In this document: positions 26,771 to 36,779 of the stretch, one piece after another | How positions within the stretch are numbered: the first letter of the stretch is position 1 | Layout: every line of letters starts with the position of its first letter | Assembly (NCBI RefSeq): GCF_016654115.1 | Contig: NZ_JAEQAZ010000008.1 | Span: forward strand, 62,001-126,000 | From: Streptomyces sp. MBT53 | GTDB lineage: Bacteria; Actinomycetota; Actinomycetes; Streptomycetales; Streptomycetaceae | Direction of reading: 5' to 3' | DNA length: 64,000 bases | Position numbers and translations under genes: made by a program | Notes under the pieces: model-generated | What the model saw: only the letters and a program-made list of their open reading frames with translations | The model's database searches: none | Told to the model about the DNA's origin: nothing

Positions 26771-27126
26771 TCAAGGGCTGGGGGAGTGGCGGTCGGTCAC
26801 GCCGGACAGGTGGTCGGTGCGGTGTCTTCGGTCTGTTCGGGGTCGTGGTCCGGCGGGTCGTCGAGTTCGGGGCGATGACCCCACACGCGGCGAGTGTCGG
26901 CGGCGGCCGAGGCCGTGAAATCGGCGCCGCGCGGCTGTCTCCTGCGCTCCGCCGCCATTCGGTCGGCTTCCCGGGCCGCGGGCGTGACCAGGAGGAGCCC
27001 GGCTCCGTTCACCTGAGTGGCGGAACGCCTGATCGGGTCGTGTCGCCGAACAGCCCTTGTCCTCTCGGGACTCTCCATCCGGCGCCGAACACGTCCGAGG
27101 CGCACAGAGCGCAGAAGAAGCCGCCC
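26771..27126. other. Open but poorly coding stretch before the debranching-like gene
   Basis: The frame of the next gene stays open from an ATG at 26767 with GGGGGACGG before it. However, its third-position G/C content is clearly lower than in neighbouring genes and its Gly/Arg-rich translation looks non-coding. It is either a long 5' leader or a poorly conserved N-terminal extension. Confidence 0.4.
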
Positions 27127-29412
27127 ATGCATCAGCCGACGCCGCCCTCCGACGCCGACGACAGCCCTGACTCCGGTGCTCCCGGACCACTTGCGGACCA
27201 GGACCGGCGCCTCGCTTCCCGCACCGGCCAAGGCGGACGCTTGTCGCAGCCGTCGCAGCCGTCGCAGCCGTCGCAGCCGTCGCAGCCGTCGCAGCCGTCG
27301 CAGCCGTCGCAGCCGTCGCAGCGGCTGGTGGAGGGCTCGGAGGCCGGCCACATCCGACGTCCACCACCACCCCCCTCCCGGTCACCGTCCCCGCTCCGGT
27401 CTTCGTCCCTCTCCCCGCCGCAGAGCCCCGTGCCGCGCACGCCTTGCCCGACGCCCCGGCGTTCCGTCGAACTGCCGCCCACCCACGACACGCTGATCTG
27501 CGTCGCCCTCCCGGGGCTCGCCGTCTCCACCGAGCAGGGTCAGCTGAACGGCCGGGGACTGGAGGGGTTCTACCGCGCGGGCCGGCGGGTGCTCTCCCGC
27601 TGTCAGGTGCGGGTGGCCGGACGTGAACCGCTGGCGGTGCAGGCCAGGATGACGGCGGCCGACCGCGCGCGCTTCGTGGGGACCGTGCGGGTGGCCCCCG
27701 ACTGCGGCCCGGACCCCGACCTCGTGGTCGAGCGGACTCGGCATGCCGACGGTACGGAGCGCATCACCCTGCGCAGCGTGTCCTGGCGCCCGCTGCGCCT
27801 GCCGGTCGAGGTGGCGCTCGGCACCGACCTGGCGGACCTGGGCGCGATCGCCGCGGGCAGCACGGGACCCGAACTGCCCGCCAGCGTGCACGACTCCGGG
27901 CTGCGCTGGTCCGGTGCGACCGGGAACTCGACGGTCACCGCCGACCCGCCACCCGCCGACGCGCTGGCCTCCGCGGGACTACTGCGCTGGGAGTTCGAAC
28001 TGCCACCGGGCGGTACGGCGAGCGTGGAACTGCGAGTACGCCCGGACGGCGCGGGGCCGGTCCGGGCCGTGGGCCACGGGGCGACCAGCCCACTGGCCTT
28101 CGCACGGGCGGCCGGTGACGACCCCCGAGCCCAGGCCCTTCTGCGAACCAGCGTCGAGGATCTCCAGGCACTGCTGCTGCGCGACCCCGCACATCCCGCC
28201 GACACGCACCTCGCGGCCGGGGCGCCCTGGCGATGCGGTCTGGCCCCGGCGGAGTCGCTCACGGCGGCCCGTATGACGCTGCCCCTCGGTACACGGCTCG
28301 CCGCGGGCACGCTACGGACCCTGGCCCGGACCCAACTCCCGCGCCCCGGAGCACAGTTCGGAATGATCCCGGGACCGCGCCGCGATGCCGGCGCCCATCT
28401 GCCGCCGGGCTGCACGGGGACGGAGGCGACCCTTCTCTTCCCTGTGCTGCTCGCGGAGGCCCGCCGCTGGGGGCTCCCGGAGCAGGAGACACAGGAGCTA
28501 CTGCCGGCCGCCGAGCGCTGTCTGACCTGGCTGCGGACCACCGTGGGCGACGGGACCTATCTGCGTGACCCGCACCCCGGCGGCCCCGTCCGCTGCGAGA
28601 CACAGGCCCACGCCCACCGGGCAGCACTGCTCGGAGCCGATCTGCTGGACGCGTTCGGAAGACCCGGCGGCGCCGAACTCCGGCAATGGGCGCAGGAGTT
28701 GCGCACCGCCTTCCGCGCGGACTTCTGGATCGGGGACCTGGGCGGCGGGCGCCCGGCGGCGGCCCGGCTTCCGGACGGACGCCTCGTGCCGCACCTCGGC
28801 GCGACCGCGGCCCATCTCCTCGACACCGGACTGCTGGGCGGCGGCGAGTACGCACCCGGCCTGCTCGACAAGGCACGGGCCGAACAACTCGCCCGGCTGC
28901 TCGGAAGCCCGGTGATGGACTCGGGCTGGGGACTGCGCGGCCTGGGCGCGAAGGAACCGGGATTCAGCCCGTTCGGCCACCGGAGCGGCGCAGTGCGGGT
29001 GCAGGAGACGGCGATCGCCGTCGCGGGCCTGGCCGCCGGCGGCTACGAGAAGGAAGCCACCTCCCTGTTGCGGGGAGTGCTCGCGGCGGCCGAGGCGTTC
29101 GGACACCGGCTCCCCGAGATGTACGCGGGGGAGCAGCGGGCGGAGGGGAGCGCTCCCGTTCCTCACCCGGCGGCCTGCCGTCCGGCGGCCACGGCAGCCG
29201 CCGCCGGAGTACTGCTGCTGACCACCCTCGCCGGCATCCGCCCCGACGCCCCCGCCCGGACGGTCACCCTCCGCCCGGTCCGCAGCGCGCCCCTGGGCGA
29301 GCTCGGCCTCACGGGACTGCGGATCGCCGGCGCCCCCTTCTCCGTACGGGTCGGTCGACTCGGTGTCGCCATGGTCGAGGAGGCCGCCGAAGGACTGCAA
29401 TTGGGAGCGTGA
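27127..29412 (+). CDS. Glycogen debranching enzyme N-terminal-domain protein (amylo-alpha-1,6-glucosidase-like)
   Basis: 761 residues from the ATG at 27127, which has only a weak GAAGAAG site; starts at 26767 or downstream remain possible. Residues 1-115 are disordered, with eight SQP repeats (residues about 40-63). The GDE N-terminal domain begins near residue 120 (LICVALPGLAVSTEQGQLNG). A (alpha/alpha)6-type helical domain follows (MIPGPRRDAGAHLPPGC, ETQAHAHRAALLGADLLDA). Such proteins act on alpha-glucan branches, but the catalytic acids cannot be fixed by eye. The last part, TVTLRPVRSAPLGELGL, forms a beta cap. Cytoplasmic by sequence. Confidence 0.75.
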   Translation: MHQPTPPSDADDSPDSGAPGPLADQDRRLASRTGQGGRLSQPSQPSQPSQPSQPSQPSQPSQPSQRLVEGSEAGHIRRPPPPPSRSPSPLRSSSLSPPQSPVPRTPCPTPRRSVELPPTHDTLICVALPGLAVSTEQGQLNGRGLEGFYRAGRRVLSRCQVRVAGREPLAVQARMTAADRARFVGTVRVAPDCGPDPDLVVERTRHADGTERITLRSVSWRPLRLPVEVALGTDLADLGAIAAGSTGPELPASVHDSGLRWSGATGNSTVTADPPPADALASAGLLRWEFELPPGGTASVELRVRPDGAGPVRAVGHGATSPLAFARAAGDDPRAQALLRTSVEDLQALLLRDPAHPADTHLAAGAPWRCGLAPAESLTAARMTLPLGTRLAAGTLRTLARTQLPRPGAQFGMIPGPRRDAGAHLPPGCTGTEATLLFPVLLAEARRWGLPEQETQELLPAAERCLTWLRTTVGDGTYLRDPHPGGPVRCETQAHAHRAALLGADLLDAFGRPGGAELRQWAQELRTAFRADFWIGDLGGGRPAAARLPDGRLVPHLGATAAHLLDTGLLGGGEYAPGLLDKARAEQLARLLGSPVMDSGWGLRGLGAKEPGFSPFGHRSGAVRVQETAIAVAGLAAGGYEKEATSLLRGVLAAAEAFGHRLPEMYAGEQRAEGSAPVPHPAACRPAATAAAAGVLLLTTLAGIRPDAPARTVTLRPVRSAPLGELGLTGLRIAGAPFSVRVGRLGVAMVEEAAEGLQLGA
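27244..27315 (+). repeat. Eight perfect 9-bp repeats encoding (Ser-Gln-Pro)8
   Basis: TCGCAGCCG is repeated eight times without error; a ninth copy is altered (SQR). The unit length keeps the reading frame, so slippage would change only the number of SQP units. Confidence 0.95.
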
Positions 29413-29506
29413 CCTCGCACGAGTCCCTGTCGGCCGACGGCCGGAAACGGAGGATCGACCACGTATCGCACCGAAGTGGATCAGTCACGGCGGTACCGAC
29501 GAAGGG

Positions 29507-29536
29507 AGTGTTTATCGTCAGGCAGACGACTATGAT
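29507..29536 (+). promoter_or_regulatory. Promoter with internal dyad before the Nudix regulator
   Basis: A near-consensus -10 TATGAT (29531-29536) ends 6 nt before the ATG, predicting a leaderless message. Between it and the poor -35 lies CGTC-AGGCA-GACG (29516-29528), extended imperfectly to TATCGTC/GACGACTA. A dyad between -35 and -10 suggests repression, possibly by the Nudix-wHTH protein itself. Confidence 0.5.
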
Positions 29537-29542
29537 CGCCGC

Positions 29543-30301
29543 ATGTCCTACGACCCGTCAGCGTATCCGCCCTTCGCCGTCACCGTGGACCTGGTCGTGC
29601 TGACCGTGCGCCGCCATGCTCTGTGCGGGCTGGCGGTACGCAGGGGCGAGCCGCCGTTTCAGGGGCGCTGGGCGCTACCCGGCGGTTTCGTGCGGGCCGA
29701 CGAGGATCTGGCCCAGGCCGCCGCCCGGGAACTGGCCGAGGAGACGGGACTGCGCGCCCACGACCCGGCGGTCCCCGTCCAGGACAACGGAGCGCACCTG
29801 GAGCAGCTCGCGACCTACGGCGACCCCAAGCGCGACCCGCGGATGCGCGTCGTCAGCGTCGCCCACCTCGCACTCGCCCCCGACCTGCCGGCACCCCGCG
29901 CGGGCGGCGACGCCAGCAACGCGCGCTGGGCGCCCGTCGAGGAGTTGCTGCAACAGGGCGGCTTCGGGCGTGACGGCGACCCGGTGGCGCCGCTCGCCTT
30001 CGATCACGCGCAGATCCTTTCCGACGGGGTGGAGCGCGCCCGCTCGAAGATCGAGTACTCGTCCCTGGCCACGGCGTTCTGCCCCACCGAATTCACCGTC
30101 GGTGAACTGCGCCGCGTCTACGAGGCGGTGTGGGGGGTGGCGCTCGACCCGCGCAACTTCCACCGCAAGGTGACCGGCACGCCCGGCTTCCTCGTCCCGA
30201 CCGGCGGTACGACGACCCGTCAGGGAGGGCGTCCGGCGCAGCTGTTCCGGGCCGGCGGGGCCACGCTGCTCAACCCGCCGATGCTGCGCCCCGAGGTGTG
30301 A
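29543..30301 (+). CDS. NrtR-like Nudix-winged-helix protein
   Basis: 252 residues. The Nudix domain (about 10-150) holds a complete Nudix box, from GGFVRADEDL to RELAEETGL, so hydrolase chemistry is possible. The C-terminal 85 residues (FTVGELRRVYEAVWGVALDPRNFHRKV) match the winged-helix domain of NrtR, a regulator of NAD metabolism that responds to ADP-ribose. No NAD biosynthetic gene is adjacent, so the target may be the gene itself or distant. The start is fixed by the TATGAT promoter and the leaderless ATG. Confidence 0.85.
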   Translation: MSYDPSAYPPFAVTVDLVVLTVRRHALCGLAVRRGEPPFQGRWALPGGFVRADEDLAQAAARELAEETGLRAHDPAVPVQDNGAHLEQLATYGDPKRDPRMRVVSVAHLALAPDLPAPRAGGDASNARWAPVEELLQQGGFGRDGDPVAPLAFDHAQILSDGVERARSKIEYSSLATAFCPTEFTVGELRRVYEAVWGVALDPRNFHRKVTGTPGFLVPTGGTTTRQGGRPAQLFRAGGATLLNPPMLRPEV

Positions 30302-30392
30302 CGCCGTAGCACCTCGACCGGGGCGGTCAAGCGTTGCGGTGCGAGCCGTTCGCTGCCCGAAAAAACGGACATAGCGCGCTATCTTGCTGTGG

Positions 30393-32414
30393 GTGATCCA
30401 GGCCCTCGGACTGACCAGCAACGCCCGCAAGGAGCATCCCCCCGCCGTCGACGACGTCTCCTTCGAGGCCCGTGCGGGCAGTGTCACCGCACTCCTCGGA
30501 GCACCGGGCGCGGGGAAGACGACCGCGCTCAGGCTCATGCTAGAGCTGCAACAGGGGCGTGGAATCAGCTACTTCAGGGGCCGCCCCCTGCATCGCATCG
30601 CCCACCCGTCACGCGAGGTCGGCGTGCTCCTGGGCGACGTGCCGGGACATCCCGCCCGCTCGGTCCGCGGCCATCTGCGGATGCTGTGCGCCGCGGCGGG
30701 TGTTCCGGCCCGGCGGGCCGACGAGGTCCTCGAAGTGGTCGGCCTCGTCAGCCTGCGCGACGAACGCCTCGGCAGCCTCGCCCGCGGCATGGACCGCCGC
30801 CTGGGCCTCGCCTGCGCCCTGCTGTCCGACCCGCACACGCTGGTGCTGGACGAACCCGCGGACGCGCTCTCCGCCCGCGAGAGCCGCTGGCTGTACGGCA
30901 TGCTGCGCGCGCACGCCGCCCAGGGCGGCACGGTCCTGTTCAGCACGGCCGAACCCAAGGAGGCCGCCCGCAGCGCCGACCGGGTCGTCACCCTCGAACA
31001 GGGCAGACTCGTCGCCGACCAGGAGGCGGGAGAGTTCGCCCGCACCCGGCTGCGCCCCCGCGTCGCAGTCCGCACCCCGCACGCCGCCCGCCTCGCCGCC
31101 CTCCTCGCCAAAGAGGCCCGCGCCGCACACCGCTCGGTCGAAGTCGTACGGGAGGACGGCAACCGCCTTGCCGTGTACGGCAGTACGTGCGCCGACATCG
31201 GTGAGACGGCGTTCCGGCACGACATCCTCGTACACCAACTCGCCGACGAGATCGGCGACATGGGGCCCGGAGCCGGAACGTCCCTCCAGGGCGAGCCGGA
31301 AACCGGCGGTGAGCCGCGCGTGCCGGCCCCCTCGGCGGAGCGCTCGGAGATCGTCGAAGAACCGGAACCCGCCGCACAAACCCACCCGCCGTACGAGGCT
31401 CAGGCAACTGCCGTCAGTCCCCTGCGGGACGCCGCCGTTGACCCTGAGGCGCAGCCGGCCACCACAAGCTCCCCTGCGACACGCAGCCCGCGCGCGCCGA
31501 GTCCCGCCCCCTCCCGACTGGTCCCTCTCATCGACCCCGAAGAGGCGGCCGGCACCCTTCCCCGCGCGCGTGCCCCGCGTCCTTCGCGAGCCGCCACCCT
31601 CGACACCCTGTCCCCGCTCCCGCCCCCCATCTCCGTCCGCTCCGCGCCCAGTCCGCTGCGTCCGCTCCGCTACGAGCTGCGCCGGGCCACCGGTATCGGC
31701 ACCGGGTTCCTGACCGGGGCCGCCGTACTCGTCGTGTCCGCCCTCACCGCACTGCTGTTGGCCCGTATCGGGCACACCCCGCAGTCGCGCCTGCTGGCCG
31801 CCTGGCCGCGGGAACTGCCGTTGCCGCCCGCGGCGCTCGGCGCGGGACTGCTCGGGGCGTTCGCCTTCGGCGACGAGTTCCGGCACCCTGCCCTGGCGGC
31901 GGACCGCGGCACCGTGCCCCGGCGGATGGGGCTGCTCCTCGCGAAGCTCCTCGTCTCCGCGGCCACCGCGCTGCTGCTGGGCTTCCTCACGGTGGGCTGC
32001 GACGCCGAAGTGCTCTATCTCGTATACGGACGGGAGCTCGCACAGGTTCCCGCCGACTGGCTTTCGACGAGCGCGAGTTGGGTCGGCCTCGTCGTCGGGT
32101 GCGCCTGGGCCGGAGTGCTGGCCGCGGGCATCTTCCGGTCCACCACGGCCGGGCTCGCCGCGGTGGTCGCCGTACCGATTCTCGTCGTACCCCTTGTGCA
32201 CAAGGGGTTGGAGGGGCCCGCCGTGCGGGCCGCGGCAGGCTTTCCCCTGCGGTTGCGGAAGGTGTTCCTGCTGCAGTGGCCCTTCGGAGGTGAGCGGTAT
32301 CTGTCCGCGGCGGCGCGAGTGATCGTCCAACCCGTGGGCGGGGCACTGACGTTGTCGCTGACCGCGCTGCTCTGCGCGTATCTGCTCACGACCCTGCGTA
32401 GCAGGGTCCGATGA
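30393..32414 (+). CDS. ABC transporter, ATPase domain fused to a membrane domain
   Basis: 673 residues from a GTG at 30393, exactly where a transcript from TATCTT (30380-30385) would begin, so probably leaderless; the frame also opens from a TTG at 30384. The ATPase (residues 1-225) has Walker A GAPGAGKTT and Walker B LVLDEP, but its signature is degenerate (LARGMDRR instead of LSGGQ). A 190-residue Pro/Ala/Thr-rich linker joins it to about six membrane segments (residues 435-670). This resembles half-size ABC-2 exporters, but ATPase and permease are normally separate chains. Substrate unknown. A hairpin, GACCCTGC/GCAGGGTC, overlaps the 3' end. Confidence 0.8.
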   Translation: MIQALGLTSNARKEHPPAVDDVSFEARAGSVTALLGAPGAGKTTALRLMLELQQGRGISYFRGRPLHRIAHPSREVGVLLGDVPGHPARSVRGHLRMLCAAAGVPARRADEVLEVVGLVSLRDERLGSLARGMDRRLGLACALLSDPHTLVLDEPADALSARESRWLYGMLRAHAAQGGTVLFSTAEPKEAARSADRVVTLEQGRLVADQEAGEFARTRLRPRVAVRTPHAARLAALLAKEARAAHRSVEVVREDGNRLAVYGSTCADIGETAFRHDILVHQLADEIGDMGPGAGTSLQGEPETGGEPRVPAPSAERSEIVEEPEPAAQTHPPYEAQATAVSPLRDAAVDPEAQPATTSSPATRSPRAPSPAPSRLVPLIDPEEAAGTLPRARAPRPSRAATLDTLSPLPPPISVRSAPSPLRPLRYELRRATGIGTGFLTGAAVLVVSALTALLLARIGHTPQSRLLAAWPRELPLPPAALGAGLLGAFAFGDEFRHPALAADRGTVPRRMGLLLAKLLVSAATALLLGFLTVGCDAEVLYLVYGRELAQVPADWLSTSASWVGLVVGCAWAGVLAAGIFRSTTAGLAAVVAVPILVVPLVHKGLEGPAVRAAAGFPLRLRKVFLLQWPFGGERYLSAAARVIVQPVGGALTLSLTALLCAYLLTTLRSRVR

Positions 32415-32476
32415 CGACCGCGCGCACCCTTCGGGTCCCGCTCTGCGCACAACTCCCCGGAGAAAGCCCATTTCTT

Positions 32477-32484
32477 TCCGATAA
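32477..32484 (+). promoter_or_regulatory. Possible sigma-WhiG -10 element before whiH
   Basis: TCCGATAA matches the -10 consensus GCCGATAA of sigma-WhiG at seven of eight bases, 93 bp upstream of the whiH start. whiH is a known sigma-WhiG target in S. coelicolor. The expected TAAA -35 about 15 nt upstream is not clear (AGAAAG is only 10-16 nt away), so this is tentative. Confidence 0.45.
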
Positions 32485-32576
32485 GGCGTCAATTGCGACG
32501 GGGTGAGCGATCACCCTTTCGTGTGCTTTTCACCAAAGACCTCAAGGGAGTTGGAGCCAGCGCCGACAAAGGATCC

Positions 32577-33464
32577 GTGAGTACCCTTGCGCACACCATG
32601 ATGACCGCCGCCCGCTCCGCAGACTCCGGTCTCGCCGGCCCGGGCGAACTCGACCGCTACCCCTACGCCGAGGCGCCCGTCACCGAGCGCCTCGGAGCCC
32701 CTTCCTGGGACGGTTCCGACCCCGAGCTGGGCCGCGTGGGCCGTCGTGCCGCGGGCAGCCGCGGACGCGGACTGCACGGCCAACTCGTCCAGCAGCTGGG
32801 CCAGATGATCGTTTCCGGCGACCTGGGCGCCGACCGCCCGCTGGTGCCCGAGGAGATCGGCCAGCGTTTCGAGGTCTCCCGCACCGTCGTCCGTGAGTCG
32901 CTGCGCGTCCTGGAGGCCAAGGGCCTGGTCAGCGCCCGCCCGAACGTCGGCACGCGCGTGCGTCCCGTCAGCGACTGGAACCTCCTCGACCCGGACATCA
33001 TCGAGTGGCGCGCCTTCGGCCCGCAGCGCGACAACCAGCGCCGCGAGCTGAGCGAGCTGCGCTGGACGATCGAGCCGCTCGCCGCGCGCCTCGCCGCCGG
33101 GCACGGCCGCGAGGACGTCCAGCAGCGCCTCTCCGACATGGTCGAGATCATGGGTCACGCCATGGCGCAGGGCGACGCCCTGACCTTCTCCCGCGCGGAC
33201 GCCGAGTTCCACTCGCTGCTCATCCAGGTCGCGGGCAACCGCATGCTGGAGCACCTTTCCGGGATCGTCTCCTCGGCCCTCCAGGTCTCCGGCGGACCGG
33301 TCACGGGCTGTGACCGCCCGACCGACGCGTCCCTGGCGCACCACGCCCGGATCGTCGACGCCCTCGCGGCCGGCGACGGTGCGGCGGCCGAGGCGGCAAT
33401 GCGGCAGCTGCTCATCGTGCACCCCGAGGTGGAGCGCGTGGTGCCCGCCCCGCGCGAGCACTGA
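32577..33464 (+). CDS. whiH: Sporulation regulator WhiH (GntR/FadR family)
   Basis: 295 residues from the GTG at 32577, preceded by AAAGGA; the frame is open to 32493. After a variable 60-residue N-terminus, the GntR HTH reads LVPEEIGQRFEVSRTVVRESLRVLE. The FCD/FadR-type helical domain follows, with Asp/His ligand residues (SRADAEFHSLLIQVAGN). WhiH is needed for septation of aerial hyphae and is autoregulated. The position immediately before hrdB and the length agree with WhiH as I remember it; the identification rests on that synteny plus the family. Confidence 0.9.
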   Translation: MSTLAHTMMTAARSADSGLAGPGELDRYPYAEAPVTERLGAPSWDGSDPELGRVGRRAAGSRGRGLHGQLVQQLGQMIVSGDLGADRPLVPEEIGQRFEVSRTVVRESLRVLEAKGLVSARPNVGTRVRPVSDWNLLDPDIIEWRAFGPQRDNQRRELSELRWTIEPLAARLAAGHGREDVQQRLSDMVEIMGHAMAQGDALTFSRADAEFHSLLIQVAGNRMLEHLSGIVSSALQVSGGPVTGCDRPTDASLAHHARIVDALAAGDGAAAEAAMRQLLIVHPEVERVVPAPREH

Positions 33465-33536
33465 CGCGCGCGTGCTGGTCGGCGCGGTCGAGGTGTACCG
33501 CGCTCCCGTGGCGCCGCCCGACCCGGTCGCCGTCTC

Positions 33537-33583
33537 CCGCCGGACCCCGCAGGATCCTCCAGGGAACCGGCGGGGTCCGGCGG
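33537..33583 (+). terminator. Terminator after whiH
   Basis: Perfect 14-bp arms (33537-33550, 33570-33583) around a 19-nt loop, 72 bp beyond the whiH stop. Confidence 0.75.
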
Positions 33584-33702
33584 TGCGACGGGGGCCGTAT
33601 CCCCTTGAGAAGTGCCTCTCCCGGCCCTGGGTGACCTCCTCTGCCCGTGTCTGACCGTTTTTGAACGCTTACGGGGTGTGACTCGGGCCACGCAGATTGG
33701 GC

Positions 33703-33729
33703 GTAACGCTCGCGGGAACTGCGCGATGA
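33703..33729 (+). promoter_or_regulatory. ECF-type promoter of hrdB
   Basis: GTAAC (33703-33707) and CGATGA (33724-33729), 16 nt apart, form an ECF-like -35/-10 pair, 167 bp upstream of the hrdB start. In Streptomyces the main hrdB promoter is driven by the ECF factor ShbA; the match to that is inference from family knowledge. Confidence 0.55.
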
Positions 33730-33896
33730 CCTAAGAGGTGACAGCCGCGGAAGGGAATACGGACGCCGTTCAAGGCGCTGTGATTCTTCCCGGCCCCAGC
33801 CCGCGCCGTCGGCCCATCCCCAAGTCGGCGGTCGTCGGCTCCTGTCCGTACCGGACGGGGCCGGAAGCCGTTTTCCATCGTTCCGAGAGGTTGTTC

Positions 33897-35438
<1,542 letters not shown>

Positions 35439-35458
35439 GTCGTAGTCGTACGACACGG

Positions 35459-35491
35459 AAGGCCCGGTCTCCCCTCGGGGAGCCGGGCCTT
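35459..35491 (+). terminator. Terminator after hrdB
   Basis: AAGGCCCGG and CCGGGCCTT form the outer stem and CTCCCC/GGGGAG the upper stem, with a one-base bulge, 21 nt after the stop codon. Confidence 0.85.
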
Positions 35492-35571
35492 CGTGCTGGG
35501 CCGCGGGTGCGCCGCGCGGCACGCTGGATCACTCTGGGTCTCCGATGACCATCCCAGAGTGAGGAACGTGC

Positions 35572-36429
35572 ATGCGTCGTCCCTTTGCCCGGGCGCTGAC
35601 CCGGCCGCTGGTCCTGGCGGCTGCCGCGTCCGCCATACCGCTGGTCTCCGCGGCCCCTGTGGCCGCCGACAGCATCGTCGTCGGCGGGTTCCCGGTCGAT
35701 GTCTCCGAGAGCCCGTGGACGGTGGCGCTGTCCAGTCGTGACCGGTTCGGGGGTACCCGGGCGGGACAGTTCTGCGGAGGCGTCGCCGTGAGCCGGACCA
35801 CCGTGCTGACCGCGGCCCACTGCATGGGCGACGACGTCCTCGGTACGCCACCGAACCGCGCGGGCGACCTCAAGGTCCTCGCGGGCCGCACGGACCTGCT
35901 CTCGGGCAGCGGCCAGGCGATCGCCGTACGAGATGTGTGGGTCAACCCGGCCTACGACACCGCAAGCAACGCGGGCGACTTCGCCGTGCTCACCCTCGTC
36001 GCACCGCTGCCCCAGGGCTCGGTCATCGGGATGGCGGCGGCGGGTGACAGCGCCTACCAGCCGGGCACGGCCGCCACGGTCTACGGCTGGGGCGATCTCA
36101 GCGGCAGTGGCGACTACGCGGGCAGCCTGCACGCCGCGCGTGTGCACGTGCTGCCCGACGCCCGCTGCCAGGAGGCCTACCCGGGCAGCGGGGACGGCAC
36201 CTACCTCCCCGAGGCCATGCTGTGCGCCGGAGAGCCTCAGGGGGGCCGTGACGCCTGTCAGGGGGACAGTGGAGGGCCGCTGGTCGCGCAGGGCCGGCTG
36301 ATCGGGCTGGTGTCGTGGGGCAGCGGGTGCGGGCGGGCCGGGAGCCCCGGCGTCTACACCCGGGTGTCCGACGTCCTGCGGACGCTGGGCCGCCACCGCG
36401 GCGCACCGGGGCCGCACAAGGGCGTCTGA
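35572..36429 (+). CDS. Secreted trypsin-like serine protease (S1A)
   Basis: 285 residues from an ATG with GAGGA upstream. A signal peptide (residues 1-32, ending near PVAAD) directs secretion. The mature domain starts close to IVVGGFPVD. The triad is His83 (TAAHC), Asp136 (GDFAVL) and Ser233 (GDSGGP). Asp at the start of DACQGDSGGP predicts trypsin-like cleavage after Arg/Lys. Six cysteines allow the usual three disulfides. It lacks the long pro-region seen in alpha-lytic-type proteases. It lies between hrdB and a 19-bp hairpin. Confidence 0.92.
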   Translation: MRRPFARALTRPLVLAAAASAIPLVSAAPVAADSIVVGGFPVDVSESPWTVALSSRDRFGGTRAGQFCGGVAVSRTTVLTAAHCMGDDVLGTPPNRAGDLKVLAGRTDLLSGSGQAIAVRDVWVNPAYDTASNAGDFAVLTLVAPLPQGSVIGMAAAGDSAYQPGTAATVYGWGDLSGSGDYAGSLHAARVHVLPDARCQEAYPGSGDGTYLPEAMLCAGEPQGGRDACQGDSGGPLVAQGRLIGLVSWGSGCGRAGSPGVYTRVSDVLRTLGRHRGAPGPHKGV

Positions 36430-36460
36430 CGGCCGCTGAGGGCCATCCGCGGATACGAGG

Positions 36461-36503
36461 ACGGGCGGCCCCGCTCCTGTGGTTCAGGAGCGGGGCCGCC
36501 CGT
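36461..36503. terminator. Very strong bidirectional terminator
   Basis: Perfect 19-bp stem (36461-36479 with 36485-36503) and a 5-nt loop between the convergent protease and zinc-ribbon genes. Confidence 0.95.
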
Positions 36504-36545
36504 CGCCGGCCTGTGCCGGTGCTGGCTCGTCGTGGACGCGAAGTG

Positions 36546-36779
36546 TCAGCGCTCTTCTTCAGGAGTGCTTGCTGCGGGAGCGGCGGTCAGTCGCTCCGAC
36601 TCGTCCTGTATCTCAGCGGCGATCTTCTTGAGTTCCGGCTCGAACTTGCGGCCGTGGTGGGCGCAGAAGAGCAGTTCTCCGCCGCTGAGCAGGACGACGC
36701 GCAGGTATGCCTGGGCGCCGCAGCGGTCGCAGCGATCGGCGGCCGTCAGCGGGCTCGCGGGGGTCAGAACAGTAGTCAC
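36546..36779 (-). CDS. Small zinc-ribbon-like protein (DUF7455 type)
   Basis: 77 residues. CDRC near residue 17 and CAHH near 39 give a Cys2-Cys/His set that probably binds one zinc. The first half, TAADRCDRCGAQAYLRVVL, and GGELLFCAHHGRKFEP are highly conserved in small actinobacterial proteins; the C-terminal 25 residues are Ala/Glu-rich. Function unknown. It is transcribed divergently from parE. Confidence 0.8.
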   Translation of the reverse strand: MTTVLTPASPLTAADRCDRCGAQAYLRVVLLSGGELLFCAHHGRKFEPELKKIAAEIQDESERLTAAPAASTPEEER

